DNA of 64,000 nt from Bacteroidaceae bacterium (GCA_021768245.1 JAETNO010000012.1:15194-79193); one strand, 5' to 3'. Counted from the first letter of the stretch, positions 1 to 11,377 are shown. Made by a program: numbers and translations. The notes: generated by a model not told the origin, from the letters alone.

Positions 1-1611
1 GATTGAGACTACGGCGATTCCCATGCTGAGGCCTGCGATAGCCCAGTTGATATGAATCTGGTATTCATGACCGTCGAAAGTCACAAACTCTCCGAAGTGG
101 ATGAAACCGGCAACTGTCGACACAAGTGCAAGGAATACGAGCGGGAGGCTCATTGCCAGGCCCGGGTCGTGGGGACGGTGTCCGTGATGCTCTTTCTCAT
201 AGTCGGGATTGTCCCACCAGAATACGAGGAAGTACATACGGAACATATAGAAAGCGGTCATAGCGGCCACCATCATCATCCATATGCCCCAGAAAGTGCC
301 GTTTGCGAAGCAGGCTGCAAGAATCTCGTCCTTCGACCAGAAGCCGGCGAAGGGGAAAATGCCCGCAATGGCAAGACAGCCAATCAGGAAAGTGATGTGG
401 GTGACAGGCATGTATTTGCGCAGACCACCCATGGCTGTGTAGTTGTTGGAATGTACGGCATGAATCAACGCACCGGCTCCGAGGAAGAGCAAAGCCTTGA
501 ACATTGCGTGGGTGAAGAGATGGAACATGGAAGCCATGTAGCCGAGACCTTCGTGGATTGCCACATTATTGCGTGATGCCACTCCGAGCGACACCATCAT
601 GAACGCAATCTGCGAAATAGTGGAGAAGGCGAGGATTCGCTTGATGTCAATCTGGGCGCAGGCTACCATGGCGGCATAGAAGGCGGTGGCAGCTCCGACA
701 ACGGTGATAAACATCAGGGCCGCATCCTCAAGCATATAGAGCGGGAAGAGACGGGCAACGAGATAGACACCGGCCACAACCATTGTTGCCGCATGGATAA
801 GAGCGGAAACCGGAGTCGGACCTTCCATCGCGTCAGGGAGCCATATATGGAGCGGGAGCATGGCTGACTTCCCCATACCGCCGGTGAAGATGAGCACGAG
901 CGCCCAGGTCAGGGCCGATGCACCGAGGAAGCTTGCGCCTTCGAATGAAGCAAGCACACCTGCGGGATTCTGGGTCATAGGAAGGAAGTCGAGCTCACGG
1001 GTATAGAACGAAAGCACGAGAATACCGATGAGGAAACCGAGGTCGGCAAAGCGGGTCACGATAAAGGCCTTCTTACAAGCTGACACTGCTGAGGGCAGAG
1101 TGTAGAAGAAACCGATGAGAAGGAATGATGACGCACCCACAAGCTCCCAGAAGATATACATCTGAAAAATGTTGGTGGCCACCACGAGTCCGAGCATCGA
1201 GAAGCTGAAGAGCGAAAGGAAAGCGTAGTAACGCTGGAAACCTTTCTCCCCGTGCATATAGCCGAGCGAATATACATGGACCATGAACGATATTGTCGGA
1301 ATGACAATGAGCATCATGGCTGAAATCGGGTCAAGCAGGAAACCGAGCTTGATTGCGAGCGAGGGGGTGAACTGCAACCAGGTCTGGTCGAAAATCACGG
1401 CCTGCAGACGGTTGGTGCCGTCGATAAACGCAGGATTGCCCGAGAAATAATAAGTGAACGCCGTGTAATATGAAAGAATCAACACGGTTCCCATGCCGAG
1501 CGTACCGAGGGTGCCGGCGAGTTTATGGCTCATCTTCACGCCCACCAAGCCGAGGAAGATGAACATGAACAGCGGAATCGCCAATATAAGAATAGGTATC
1601 GTAATATCCAT
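1..1611 (-). CDS. nuoL: NADH-quinone oxidoreductase subunit L (partial, C-terminus beyond the window)
   Basis: Antiporter-like membrane subunit of respiratory complex I, related to ND5 and Mrp antiporters, that helps translocate protons across the inner membrane. From the ATG at 1611 the minus strand is open for 537 codons and leaves the window at its left edge; family members have about 640 residues, so roughly 100 C-terminal residues are missing from view. Visible hallmarks are the WELVG segment near residue 155 with its conserved Glu, the GGMGKSA loop with a conserved Lys near 248, and HAATMVVAG near 273. It begins 9 nt after the stop of nuoK and is the last nuo gene seen. nuoM and nuoN would be expected beyond the edge, which is inference. 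Confidence 0.96.
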   Translation of the reverse strand, partial: MDITIPILILAIPLFMFIFLGLVGVKMSHKLAGTLGTLGMGTVLILSYYTAFTYYFSGNPAFIDGTNRLQAVIFDQTWLQFTPSLAIKLGFLLDPISAMMLIVIPTISFMVHVYSLGYMHGEKGFQRYYAFLSLFSFSMLGLVVATNIFQMYIFWELVGASSFLLIGFFYTLPSAVSACKKAFIVTRFADLGFLIGILVLSFYTRELDFLPMTQNPAGVLASFEGASFLGASALTWALVLIFTGGMGKSAMLPLHIWLPDAMEGPTPVSALIHAATMVVAGVYLVARLFPLYMLEDAALMFITVVGAATAFYAAMVACAQIDIKRILAFSTISQIAFMMVSLGVASRNNVAIHEGLGYMASMFHLFTHAMFKALLFLGAGALIHAVHSNNYTAMGGLRKYMPVTHITFLIGCLAIAGIFPFAGFWSKDEILAACFANGTFWGIWMMMVAAMTAFYMFRMYFLVFWWDNPDYEKEHHGHRPHDPGLAMSLPLVFLALVSTVAGFIHFGEFVTFDGHEYQIHINWAIAGLSMGIAVVSI

Positions 1612-1620
1612 AGGGCGTGA

Positions 1621-1932
1621 TTAATTTTTCATTTTAGTTGCGTCGCGGACGTCGATGTTTTTACTTACCCTGAAAAGGTTGATGATGATTGCGATTGCGA
1701 GCGCGGTCTCTGCGGCGGCAATTGCGATGCCGAAAAGGGTAAACATCCAGCCCTCCATCGAATGGGGGAAGAGATAGCGGTTAAAGACCACGAAGTTGAT
1801 GTCGACTGCGTTGAGCATCAGTTCAAGCGAGATGAGCATGGCAATCATGTTGCGACGCGTCAGGAAACCGTAGACGCCGCAGCAGAACATCACGAGCGCC
1901 GGGACGAGATACCAAATCAATGTAATATCCAT
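1621..1932 (-). CDS. nuoK: NADH-quinone oxidoreductase subunit K
   Basis: Small membrane subunit of complex I (ND4L type) that forms part of the proton path between the quinone chamber and the antiporter-like subunits. The 103 residues make three membrane helices, the usual family size. Glu37 in ISLELML and Glu75 in AAAETAL correspond to the two buried glutamates essential in the E. coli protein. It lies between nuoJ (17-nt gap) and nuoL (9-nt gap), the standard J-K-L order. Confidence 0.97.
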   Translation of the reverse strand: MDITLIWYLVPALVMFCCGVYGFLTRRNMIAMLISLELMLNAVDINFVVFNRYLFPHSMEGWMFTLFGIAIAAAETALAIAIIINLFRVSKNIDVRDATKMKN

Positions 1933-1949
1933 GGTGTGGTTGAGTGTGA

Positions 1950-2465
1950 TTAGCGTTTACGGGCGATGACTACGCCACCGATTATACATGCGAGCAAGAG
2001 CACACTGACTGCCTCGAAGGGAAGAAGATATTGCTCATGACCGGTCCCGAGCATGGCCTCACCGATGCGGTGCATGGTGGGATTTTCCATCGAAGGGAGC
2101 GAGGTAAAGATGTCGGCGCAGCGCGAGCAGAGGGCCCATCCGCAGGCTCCTGCGGCGGCCAACGCCCCGACAAGGCCGAGGACTTTCTTTCTGGAGGCCA
2201 ACTGTTCGCTATTGTCGCCGGGATGCGTGGTTAGCAGGATGGCAAACACGAATAGCACCACAATACCGCCGGCATAGACCGCAATCTGTACCGAGCCGAG
2301 AAACTCATAGTCGAGTTTGAAATAGAGGGCTGCGGTTGCAAAAAGGACGAAGAGCAGATATGTGGCCGCACGCAGGATTTTGCGGGTGGTGACAGTCAGC
2401 ACGGAGAAGATGACAATCGACAGGGCGATTATCCAATAAAAGATTGTACTTCCTACTGATTCCAT
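1950..2465 (-). CDS. nuoJ: NADH-quinone oxidoreductase subunit J
   Basis: Membrane subunit of complex I (ND6 type). The 171-residue protein has five predicted membrane helices. The Gly- and Val-rich third helix (IAVYAGGIVVLFVFAILL, about residues 60-77) is the family signature and, in solved structures, contains the pi-bulge that couples quinone chemistry to proton movement. It follows nuoI by 15 nt and precedes nuoK by 17 nt, so the three are surely one transcript. Confidence 0.96.
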   Translation of the reverse strand: MESVGSTIFYWIIALSIVIFSVLTVTTRKILRAATYLLFVLFATAALYFKLDYEFLGSVQIAVYAGGIVVLFVFAILLTTHPGDNSEQLASRKKVLGLVGALAAAGACGWALCSRCADIFTSLPSMENPTMHRIGEAMLGTGHEQYLLPFEAVSVLLLACIIGGVVIARKR

Positions 2466-2480
2466 ATACTGTGATAGTAA

Positions 2481-3224
2481 TTAATTTTCTTTTTGGCGTT
2501 GGGCTTTGAGCGCGGCGGCTTTTTCGAGGGCTGCACGTATCTTGGCTTCCTTCACAGGGTCGCCGGCAGCAGCGGCAAGAGCCTTGGCAGCGGCATCGTT
2601 GGCAGGAGCGGCTGCCTTTGCGGTGTCCGCCGGAGACTCAGCGCTCTTTGCAGCGGGAGCTGCCCCTGCTGCGGCCTTTTTCGCTTCGGCAGCGGCCTTC
2701 GCGGCGGCTATCTTTGCCTCTTTCTCAGCCTTCATGCGGGCAATCTCCTCGGGAGTGGGTTGCGGTTCCTCTTTCTCGGGAAGATAATTAAGCAGCTTGA
2801 CCAGCTTACCACGGGTAAAGACGGCCTGCTCGAAATCGTTGGAGAATTCAAGGGCATCGGTCGGACAGTTGGTCACACAGAGCTGGCAGAACGTACAGCT
2901 TCCGAGGTCATAATGATACTTGTCGAGTTTCTTTTTCTTCTTTCCGTCCCAAGTATCCACGGTCTTGATGTCAAGCGAGATTGTGGAGTTGGGGCACACA
3001 CGCTCGCAAGTACCGCAGGCTATACACTTATGGTTGCCCTGGTCGTCATACTTGAGGGTCAGGACAGCGCGGAAGCGGTCAGCCACGGGGAGATTGTCGC
3101 GGTTGTCGGGATACTCTTCGGTGATTTTGGGGGTGACAAATTCTTTACCGGTCACCTGCATGCCTTTAAGAAGACTTGCAAGGCCGGAACCAAGATTTGA
3201 GAAATAGTCTTTTACACTTCCCAT
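2481..3224 (-). CDS. nuoI: NADH-quinone oxidoreductase subunit I with a long Ala/Lys-rich tail
   Basis: Peripheral ferredoxin-like subunit of complex I carrying two 4Fe-4S clusters that pass electrons to NuoB. Both CxxCxxCxxxCP motifs are intact: Cys67/70/73/77 and Cys110/113/116/120. The conserved core ends near residue 150. The remaining roughly 97 residues are low-complexity, rich in Ala, Lys and Glu, and probably helical; NuoI proteins usually end at about 150-180 residues. It is the first nuo gene after the ATP synthase cluster, 53 nt downstream of atpG, so it is separated from nuoH, its usual upstream neighbour. The tail could help dock an electron donor in a complex that lacks NuoEFG, but that is inference. 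Confidence 0.96.
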   Translation of the reverse strand: MGSVKDYFSNLGSGLASLLKGMQVTGKEFVTPKITEEYPDNRDNLPVADRFRAVLTLKYDDQGNHKCIACGTCERVCPNSTISLDIKTVDTWDGKKKKKLDKYHYDLGSCTFCQLCVTNCPTDALEFSNDFEQAVFTRGKLVKLLNYLPEKEEPQPTPEEIARMKAEKEAKIAAAKAAAEAKKAAAGAAPAAKSAESPADTAKAAAPANDAAAKALAAAAGDPVKEAKIRAALEKAAALKAQRQKEN

Positions 3225-3277
3225 GTTTTATAGATAACAGTTTTTTATTTCTTGGATGAGTGTTGAGGGCGCATTCG

Positions 3278-4162
3278 TCAGTCTCTCACCTGACCGCCGA
3301 CAATGTCGAGCAGTTCGGTAGTGATGCTTTGCTGACGCAGTTTATTATATTCGAGTTGAAGTTGCTCGAGGAGCTTCTTGGCGTTGTCGTTGGCACTCTG
3401 CATGGCCATGATGCGGGCAGCCTGTTCCGACGCGCGGTTCTCGGTGAATACCTCCTGCATCACGGCGAGCAGGAACATCGGGAGCACCGATACGAAAATC
3501 GTGGCGGCGTCAGGCTCGAAAATATACGGACGGCAAAGGGCTTTCACTCCTTCTGCCGTGAAAGTCTCGGGACTGACGGGAAGGAGACTGTCACAACGGA
3601 GACGCTGACGGCTCACCGACTGGAAGTTCATATAAAGGAGGTCGACACGGTCGAAGTCAGAGTTCAGGAAACTCTCCTCAAGCCTGCGGGTAAAGGCCTT
3701 CACAGCCTCTCCGCTTGACTTTGAGTCGACACCTTCCGGCTCGCTGACGCCAATACCGGCAATGGAAATCTTACGGGCTGCCTTCAGCATCTTCTTTCCG
3801 ACGGGAATGAGAGTGATTCTCACCCCCTCGCCATACTTCTTGCGGTAGTCGCCTATGGTGACGAGAAGCTGCTTGAAGATATTGATATTATAAGCCCCGC
3901 AGAGACCGTCGTCAGAACCGAAAACCACGACTGCGATAGCACTGACCTCGCGTTCCTCGGTCAGAGGTGACGAAAATTCCGCATCAGCACTCAAAAGATT
4001 GCCGATGATATTTTCAATCTGCTGGCGAAACGGCAGGAGGCGGCGCAGGTCGTTCTCGGCGCGGTGCATCTTGGCCGAGGATATCATCTTCATCGCTCCG
4101 GTGATTTTCTCACTCGAAGCCACCGAGCCGATGCGTCCTTTTAGTTCGCGTAGTGTTGCCAT
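3278..4162 (-). CDS. atpG: F-type ATP synthase gamma subunit
   Basis: Central rotor shaft of the F1 motor. It turns inside the alpha3beta3 ring and couples proton flow to ATP synthesis. The 294 residues match the family length. The N-terminal helix (MATLRELKGRIGSVASSEKITGAMKMIS, in two parts ELKGRIGSV and KITGAMKM) and the C-terminal helix (RASEQAARIMAMQSAN then NDNAKKLLEQL) are the two long strands of the shaft coiled coil. It is the last gene of the ATP synthase cluster, 34 nt after atpA, and is followed directly by nuoI. Confidence 0.96.
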   Translation of the reverse strand: MATLRELKGRIGSVASSEKITGAMKMISSAKMHRAENDLRRLLPFRQQIENIIGNLLSADAEFSSPLTEEREVSAIAVVVFGSDDGLCGAYNINIFKQLLVTIGDYRKKYGEGVRITLIPVGKKMLKAARKISIAGIGVSEPEGVDSKSSGEAVKAFTRRLEESFLNSDFDRVDLLYMNFQSVSRQRLRCDSLLPVSPETFTAEGVKALCRPYIFEPDAATIFVSVLPMFLLAVMQEVFTENRASEQAARIMAMQSANDNAKKLLEQLQLEYNKLRQQSITTELLDIVGGQVRD

Positions 4163-4196
4163 AGCTTTCGGTCTTAACTTAACTCTTTAATCTTTC

Positions 4197-5768
4197 TTAT
4201 TTATATGAAGCCGATATTTCAGCTGCCGCGTCGGTAAGTTTCTTCGTGGTGTCGTCGTCGAGCTTTCCGGCACGGATTGCCTCCATGGCTTCAGGGTATT
4301 TCGTAGAGACGAGCTGGAGGAAGTTTTTCTCGAATTCGGCCACTTTGTCAAGAGGCACGTTTTCAAGAAGTCCGCGTGTGCCACAGAAAATCACGGCCAC
4401 TTCATCCTCGACCTTCATAGGCGAATACTGAGGCTGGATGAGCAGACGCTCGTTCTTGCGGCCCTTGTCAATCACACGGGCGGTCACAGGGTCGATATCA
4501 CCACCGAACTTGGTAAACGATTCAAGCTCGCGGAACTGTGCCTGGTCGATTTTAAGCGTACCTGCCACCTTCTTCATCGACTTAATCTGGGCATTACCAC
4601 CCACACGCGACACGGAGATACCTACGTTGATTGCCGGACGTATGCCTCGGTTAAAGAGGGCTGTCTCAAGGAATATCTGGCCGTCGGTGATTGAAATCAC
4701 ATTGGTAGGGATATATGCGGAAACGTCGCCTGCCTGTGTTTCGATAATAGGTAGCGCGGTAAGCGAGCCTCCACCTTTCACCTTGTCCTTGAGTGAAGCG
4801 GGAAGGTCGTTCATATTCTGGGCCACCTGCTGATTGTCGATAATCTTGGCCGCGCGTTCAAGCAGACGGCTGTGGAGATAGAAGATATCGCCGGGATAAG
4901 CCTCGCGGCCCGAAGGACGCTTGAGGATAAGGGAGATTTCGCGGTAGGCAACGGCCTGTTTCGAAAGGTCGTCATAGACAATAAGGGCGTCGCGGCCGGT
5001 GTCGCGGATATATTCGCCGATTGCAACTCCGGCAAAAGGAGCGTAGTAGCGCATCGACGCCGAGTCGGCTGCTGTCGCCGCAACGACCACCGTATAGTCA
5101 AGGGCGCCATGCTGACGCAGGATCTCGACAGTAGCGGCGACCGATGATGCTTTCTGGCCAATGGCCACATATATACAATAGACGGGCTTTCCTGCCTCGA
5201 AATTCGCACGCTGGTTGATGATGGTGTCGATAGCGATGGCAGTCTTGCCTATCTGGCGGTCACCGATGATAAGCTCACGCTGGCCACGGCCTATAGGCAC
5301 CATGGAGTCAATAGCCTTGAGACCTGTCTGGAGCGGCTGCTTCACAGGCTGACGGAAGATTACGCCCGGGGCCTTGCGTTCAAGCGGCATAGGCAGAAGC
5401 TCGCCGTCGATAGGACCGCGACCGTCGATAGGCTCTCCGAGCACATTGATTACACGGCCGAACACGCCTTCACCCACATGGATGGAGGCGATTTCACCGG
5501 TGCGTTTCACGCTCATGTTTTCGGTGACCTTGTTGACTTCGTTGAGCAGGATGACACCCACATTACTCTCCTCAAGGTTTAGGGCTACACCTTTCACTCC
5601 GTTTTCAAATTCAACGAGCTCGTTGGCACAGACATTATCGAGCCCGTAGACATGGGCCACGCCGTCGCCGACTTCGAGCACAACGCCCGTTTCCTCGAAG
5701 GACACTTTGGAGTTGACGTTCTCAAGCTGCTGTTTTAATACCTGAGAAATCTCGCTTGGGTTAATCAT
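4197..5768 (-). CDS. atpA: F-type ATP synthase alpha subunit
   Basis: Non-catalytic nucleotide-binding subunit of the F1 hexamer. It has 523 residues, a normal length. The P-loop reads GDRQIGKT at residues 169-176; the usual form is GDRQTGKT, so one position differs conservatively. The arginine-finger segment [10 protein letters not shown] is present, as is the beta-barrel N-terminus. It lies between atpH and atpG in the Bacteroidetes order D-C-B-E-F-H-A-G. Confidence 0.98.
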   Translation of the reverse strand: MINPSEISQVLKQQLENVNSKVSFEETGVVLEVGDGVAHVYGLDNVCANELVEFENGVKGVALNLEESNVGVILLNEVNKVTENMSVKRTGEIASIHVGEGVFGRVINVLGEPIDGRGPIDGELLPMPLERKAPGVIFRQPVKQPLQTGLKAIDSMVPIGRGQRELIIGDRQIGKTAIAIDTIINQRANFEAGKPVYCIYVAIGQKASSVAATVEILRQHGALDYTVVVAATAADSASMRYYAPFAGVAIGEYIRDTGRDALIVYDDLSKQAVAYREISLILKRPSGREAYPGDIFYLHSRLLERAAKIIDNQQVAQNMNDLPASLKDKVKGGGSLTALPIIETQAGDVSAYIPTNVISITDGQIFLETALFNRGIRPAINVGISVSRVGGNAQIKSMKKVAGTLKIDQAQFRELESFTKFGGDIDPVTARVIDKGRKNERLLIQPQYSPMKVEDEVAVIFCGTRGLLENVPLDKVAEFEKNFLQLVSTKYPEAMEAIRAGKLDDDTTKKLTDAAAEISASYK

Positions 5769-5792
5769 TTTGGTATAGGGTGTGAAATTGTT

Positions 5793-6338
5793 TTAGTTGC
5801 TTAAAAGTTTTAGACGCAATTGCTTCAGCTCGTCGGCCACGGAAGCGTCGAGCTTCTCGTTGTTGATGTTGACAGTGAATCCGCCAATCAACGCCGGGTC
5901 GACACTGTGGTGATATTCCATCGTGCCGCCGTTAAGATGGCGCGCGATGAGCTTCTTCAGACGCTCCTCCTCAGCTGCGCCCATCGGGGCGGCAGATGTG
6001 ACAGTGACAAGGTAGATATGATGCTCGCTGCGATAGAGCCTCATATAGGCGAGGGCTATATCGCGGGCCGCGTCAAGACGGTTGTTGTCTACAAGGAGCC
6101 GTAGGAAGCGGGCATAGACTTCATCGCCGGCGCTCGCTCCGGCGGCGGAAGTCAGTAGCTTCACCTTGTCGGAGGCCGGGATGAAAGGATTGGCCACTGC
6201 CTGCTGCAGCGACGGCTCGGAAGCGAAAGAGCCTTCGAGCGTATGCATCAGCTCATAGATACGGCTGTCGGCACTCTTCTCGGTTGCGAACTCGAAAAGA
6301 GCCTTGGCATAGCGGCTGGGGATGAGACCTTGGTTCAT
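5793..6338 (-). CDS. atpH: F-type ATP synthase delta subunit
   Basis: Peripheral-stalk subunit (OSCP) that ties the top of F1 to the b-subunit dimer. The 181-residue length fits. The N-terminal helical bundle starts IPSRYAKALFEFA, the canonical RYAxAL motif, and the C-terminus holds the conserved DPALIGGFTVNINNEKLDASV segment (DPALIGG then LDASV). It starts 56 nt after atpF and ends 24 nt before the atpA start. Confidence 0.95.
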   Translation of the reverse strand: MNQGLIPSRYAKALFEFATEKSADSRIYELMHTLEGSFASEPSLQQAVANPFIPASDKVKLLTSAAGASAGDEVYARFLRLLVDNNRLDAARDIALAYMRLYRSEHHIYLVTVTSAAPMGAAEEERLKKLIARHLNGGTMEYHHSVDPALIGGFTVNINNEKLDASVADELKQLRLKLLSN

Positions 6339-6394
6339 TGCGTTGAGATGATAGCCTTAGAGGATGAGTTATCAGTGGTGAGGAGAGAGGTTGG

Positions 6395-6892
6395 TCAGTT
6401 TTGTTTTTCCATTTCGTCGAGCAGGGAGTTGACGAGCTTTTCCTGGGCTTTCTCGTCCTTCATCTGATTGCGCACCACCTTCTGGGCGATGTCGAGCGCA
6501 AATGAAGAGACTTCGTTGCGGAATTGCTGCTCGGCCTGTTTGCGTTCCTGTTCGATTGACACTTTTGCGGCGTCCATCACCTTCTTGGCTTCAGTCTGGG
6601 CTGCGCTGCGGGCTTCCTCGATGATCTGAGTCTTCATCTTGTCGGCCTCGCGCAACATGTCGGCCTGCTGGCGACGTGCGTCGGCAATGTATTTATCCGC
6701 CTCTTCGCGGGCATGGTCAAGCTGTTGTTTGGCATTTTGAGCATACTCCACACCTTTGTCGATGAGGTCGGCCCGGTCGGAGACTCCTTTCATAATCACA
6801 GGCCAGCCCCACTTCCACAACACGAAGAAGAGGACGGCGAATGACACGAACATCCAGAATATCAGACCGGAATCAGGCGTGAATAGTTCCAT
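6395..6892 (-). CDS. atpF: F-type ATP synthase b subunit
   Basis: Stator subunit of the Fo sector. One membrane helix (LIFWMFVSFAVLFFVLWKW, about residues 10-28) is followed by a long charged, heptad-rich helix that dimerises and reaches up to the delta subunit. At 165 residues it has the usual length. It follows atpE by 41 nt. Confidence 0.95.
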   Translation of the reverse strand: MELFTPDSGLIFWMFVSFAVLFFVLWKWGWPVIMKGVSDRADLIDKGVEYAQNAKQQLDHAREEADKYIADARRQQADMLREADKMKTQIIEEARSAAQTEAKKVMDAAKVSIEQERKQAEQQFRNEVSSFALDIAQKVVRNQMKDEKAQEKLVNSLLDEMEKQN

Positions 6893-6933
6893 TATTCAGA
6901 GAAATCTGTTTTTTCAATGAAATGAAGCTTGGA

Positions 6934-7182
6934 TTAGCCCACAAACATCGCGAGGATACAAACGATAACAGCGAAGAGAGCCACACCCTCGATAAGGGCT
7001 GCGATTACGATCATGTTACTGCGGATATCGCCGGTTGATTCGGGCTGACGGGCGATTGCTTCCATGGCTGAGCCACCGATTTTACCGATACCGATACCGG
7101 CACCAATTGCTGCGATTGCTGCACCGATGCATACGCCGATGCCGAGGGTTCCTTCGATAGCTGCTAAAATCATTGCTAACAT
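6934..7182 (-). CDS. atpE: F-type ATP synthase c subunit
   Basis: Rotor-ring proteolipid of Fo. The 82 residues form two helices joined by the polar loop RQPE (residues 45-48) that contacts gamma and epsilon. Helix 1 has the Gly/Ala ladder GAAIAAIGAGIGIG. The ion-carrying acid is Glu65 in ALIEGVALFA. The residue after it is Gly and helix 1 has no Gln at the sodium-ligand position, so the ring looks proton-specific rather than sodium-specific; this is inference from known c-ring motifs. Confidence 0.97.
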   Translation of the reverse strand: MLAMILAAIEGTLGIGVCIGAAIAAIGAGIGIGKIGGSAMEAIARQPESTGDIRSNMIVIAALIEGVALFAVIVCILAMFVG

Positions 7183-7219
7183 AATTGCGGGAGATTAAAG
7201 GGTTGATATTTTTAGTTTT

Positions 7220-8383
7220 TTATATTTTTGATTCGTTGAGGGAGGGATTTGCGGAGGTCGTGACAGCTGCGGCATGCTCGGGCTTCTGCTCTCCGTGGTG
7301 CTCATCATGGCCTTCTTCCTGCCCGAGGGCTATGAAGAGGGTCGACAGCATCGTGAACACATAGGCCTGGATGAAGCTGACGAGCACGTCGATGAGGAGC
7401 ATGAACACCGAGAAGATGATGCTGACCACAGCGGTCGCTCCAGTCACCACGGGTCCCATAGCCGCGAAGATGAAGATGAGCAGGGTGAGAACTATGACAA
7501 TCATATGACCGCCCATCATATTGGCGAAGAGACGTACCGTAAGAGCCGCCGGTTTTGTGAAAACACCGAAAATCTCGATAATCGGCATTATGGGTATAGG
7601 CCATTTGAGCCACCAGGGCACGTCGGGATTGAAGATTTCCTTCCAATAGTGTTTCGTTGCGAAAATATTGGTGATGAGGAAGGTAATAATGGCGAGCACG
7701 AGGGTCACGGCGATGTTGCCTGTAAGGTTCGCGCCACCGGGAAAGACCACAATCAGACCCAGAAGGTTCATCACGAGGATGAAGAAGAACACCGTCAATA
7801 GATAGGGGGCAAACTTGTTGGCCTTAGTCTTAAGGGTGGGCTTGATTACACCGTCGTAGATGAATAGAATCACAAACTCTACAGCGCCTGTCATCTTGCG
7901 CGGGCCTTTCATCCCCTGGGTGCGGTGCCAGCGTGCGACATCGAGAATCGCCCATATGACAAGGAGGACTGCAATGAAAATGCCACAGACATTCTTGGTT
8001 ATCGAGATGTCAAGGGAGGGTTTCACCTCTTTCCCGTCGATAATCTCCACGACCTTGCCCTTGTAGGGGCTATCCTTGCCGGCCACACGGAATGTCGCGT
8101 TGCCGTCTACATATTCCTTGCCGTGCTCTACACGCGAGGAGGAGAAGACATGGAGGCCGTCGCTGCCCCATACAATCACAGGCAGAGGTATACTCTTATG
8201 ATGATTGAAGGGCACCTCCCAGCCATAGCGGTCGCCGAGGTGTTCGAAAATTATGCCTTGGGCGTCGACTGCGCCGCTCTTCTGCTCCGTAGAGTCGGCA
8301 GGGTGCTTTTCAGCCTGAGCCGCGAATGGGAGCATGAGAGCCACGATGGCCATTGCCAATGCTGTCAGAATATTTCTTTTCAT
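7220..8383 (-). CDS. atpB: F-type ATP synthase a subunit with N-terminal signal peptide and extension
   Basis: Stator subunit of Fo that forms the two proton half-channels. The essential arginine is Arg284 in LTVRLFANMM. At 387 residues it is well over 100 residues longer than the E. coli protein. The extra length is an N-terminal signal peptide (residues 1-24, ending FAAQA) plus a soluble region to about residue 130, presumably periplasmic, before the first core helix. This extended form is common in Bacteroidetes. A His/Glu-rich cytoplasmic tail follows the last helix. It lies between atpC and atpE, 14 nt after the former. Confidence 0.96.
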   Translation of the reverse strand: MKRNILTALAMAIVALMLPFAAQAEKHPADSTEQKSGAVDAQGIIFEHLGDRYGWEVPFNHHKSIPLPVIVWGSDGLHVFSSSRVEHGKEYVDGNATFRVAGKDSPYKGKVVEIIDGKEVKPSLDISITKNVCGIFIAVLLVIWAILDVARWHRTQGMKGPRKMTGAVEFVILFIYDGVIKPTLKTKANKFAPYLLTVFFFILVMNLLGLIVVFPGGANLTGNIAVTLVLAIITFLITNIFATKHYWKEIFNPDVPWWLKWPIPIMPIIEIFGVFTKPAALTVRLFANMMGGHMIVIVLTLLIFIFAAMGPVVTGATAVVSIIFSVFMLLIDVLVSFIQAYVFTMLSTLFIALGQEEGHDEHHGEQKPEHAAAVTTSANPSLNESKI

Positions 8384-8397
8384 CGTCGCCTATGGGG

Positions 8398-8634
8398 TTA
8401 ATATATACAGACCGAAACTATGTTGCTGTCGACATCGACAATTCCACCCCCTACGTTGACAGAGTGTTCCTCTCCGGTGGCATCCGTATAGCGGATTGCT
8501 CCGGGAGTGAGGGTTGAAATCAGGGAAGCGTGACCGGGAAGGACCGTGAAGGCTCCCATCGCACCCGGAAGGTGGACCACCTTCACTTCTCCTTGAAAGA
8601 CTATATCTTCCGCCGATATGATTTTGAGTATCAT
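8398..8634 (-). CDS. atpC: F-type ATP synthase epsilon subunit, short form
   Basis: Rotor subunit at the foot of gamma. The 78 residues hold only the N-terminal beta-sandwich (visible in LPGAMGAFTVLPGHASL and GGGIVDVDSN). The C-terminal two-helix domain that can inhibit ATP hydrolysis in other bacteria (usual total about 135 residues) is absent, with a clean stop and no continuing frame. Short epsilon is usual in Bacteroidetes, so it is not taken as truncation. It follows atpD by 65 nt. Confidence 0.93.
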   Translation of the reverse strand: MILKIISAEDIVFQGEVKVVHLPGAMGAFTVLPGHASLISTLTPGAIRYTDATGEEHSVNVGGGIVDVDSNIVSVCIY

Positions 8635-8699
8635 TGCTGTGGGGTCTGCGTTGATGAGTGTGAGAGTTTCTTGAACCGTGGATTGCGAGTAAGGTACGA

Positions 8700-10214
<1,515 letters not shown>

Positions 10215-10270
10215 TTAGGCTGAGTAAGGGTTATTTTATTCTTGTTGAGGAGTTGTCAGGAGAAAGGTGC

Positions 10271-11347
10271 TCAGAGATAGAGACCGAAGGTGACTATCAT
10301 CACCATGAGCACGAGGTTGAAGAGATTGATGGGAAGGAGATATTTCCACTCGAGAGTCAGGAGCTGGTCGATTCGCAGACGCGGGAAAGTCCACTTGAAC
10401 CAGATGATGATAAACGAGAGCGCTATGGCCTTACCGATAAACCATATCGGAGAGGGAATGAAATCCATCACGGCATTGAAACCGTCCCAGCCGGGAATAT
10501 GGAGCGGCATCCATCCTCCGAAGAATAGAAGTGCGGCTACTCCCGAAACAATAAAGAGGTTGAGGTATTCGGCGAGATAGAAGAAACCGAAATGTATACC
10601 GGAATATTCAGTGTGGTAGCCTGCGGTCAACTCGCTCTCGGCCTCCGGAAGGTCGAAGGGGCCACGGTTGGTCTCTGCAGTGCCGGCAATCATGAAAATC
10701 ACGAAAGCGATGATTGCGGGAATATGGCCAGAGAATATAAACCACAAATGGCTCTGAGCCTCCACGATGCCGCCGACCGACATCGTGCCTGCCATAATGA
10801 CCATAGTCACGACGCAGAGGCCCATCGAAAGCTCATAGCTGACCATCTGCGCACCGGAACGGAGGGCTCCGATAAGGGTGAACTTATTGTTCGACGACCA
10901 TCCGGCGAGCAGGATACCGAGCACACCGATGGAAGACACGGCAAGCAGGAAGAATATACCGACATTAAAGTCGATAATCTGCAAGCCATTGCCCCAGGGA
11001 AGCACGGCGAAAGCGAGCATCGAGGCGATAATCACAAGATAGGGTGCGAGGGCGAAGAGGAATTTGTCGACATGGTTGAGCGAGATGAGCTCCTTGATGA
11101 GAATCTTGAACATGTCGGCGATACTCTGCAACAATCCCCAGGGGCCGACGCGGTTCGGGCCGAGACGGCACTGGAAATAGGCACACACTTTACGTTCGAA
11201 GAGGATATAGAACAGCGCCAGCACTGCGTAGAGGAGCATGAGGCCCACTCCGATAAGCAGACACTCCAAGGTCACTGCCGCCCACTCGGGAATATAGCCG
11301 GTGAGGAAGGAATGAAGCCAGGCGGTTCCTACTGATAAGTCTTGCAT
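10271..11347 (-). CDS. nuoH: NADH-quinone oxidoreductase subunit H
   Basis: Membrane subunit of complex I (ND1 type) that contributes to the quinone-binding chamber. At 358 residues with about eight helices it fits the family. Signatures are [19 protein letters not shown] (ERKVCAY, then RLGPNRVGP) near residues 51-70 and the acidic loop [20 protein letters not shown] ([13 protein letters not shown], then SELTAGY). It follows nuoCD by 30 nt. The next gene downstream is atpD instead of the expected nuoI. Confidence 0.97.
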   Translation of the reverse strand: MQDLSVGTAWLHSFLTGYIPEWAAVTLECLLIGVGLMLLYAVLALFYILFERKVCAYFQCRLGPNRVGPWGLLQSIADMFKILIKELISLNHVDKFLFALAPYLVIIASMLAFAVLPWGNGLQIIDFNVGIFFLLAVSSIGVLGILLAGWSSNNKFTLIGALRSGAQMVSYELSMGLCVVTMVIMAGTMSVGGIVEAQSHLWFIFSGHIPAIIAFVIFMIAGTAETNRGPFDLPEAESELTAGYHTEYSGIHFGFFYLAEYLNLFIVSGVAALLFFGGWMPLHIPGWDGFNAVMDFIPSPIWFIGKAIALSFIIIWFKWTFPRLRIDQLLTLEWKYLLPINLFNLVLMVMIVTFGLYL

Positions 11348-11377
11348 AACGTCTATTTGAATTTTCTTTTTTGATTA

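Noticed and set aside
52..576. A 174-codon plus-strand frame with His clusters
   Set aside because: It lies antisense to nuoL, which is unmistakable in the minus frame; the frame is open only because of codon bias.
8398..8634. atpC as a truncated gene
   Set aside because: The short epsilon subunit is the normal form in Bacteroidetes, and no continuing frame follows.
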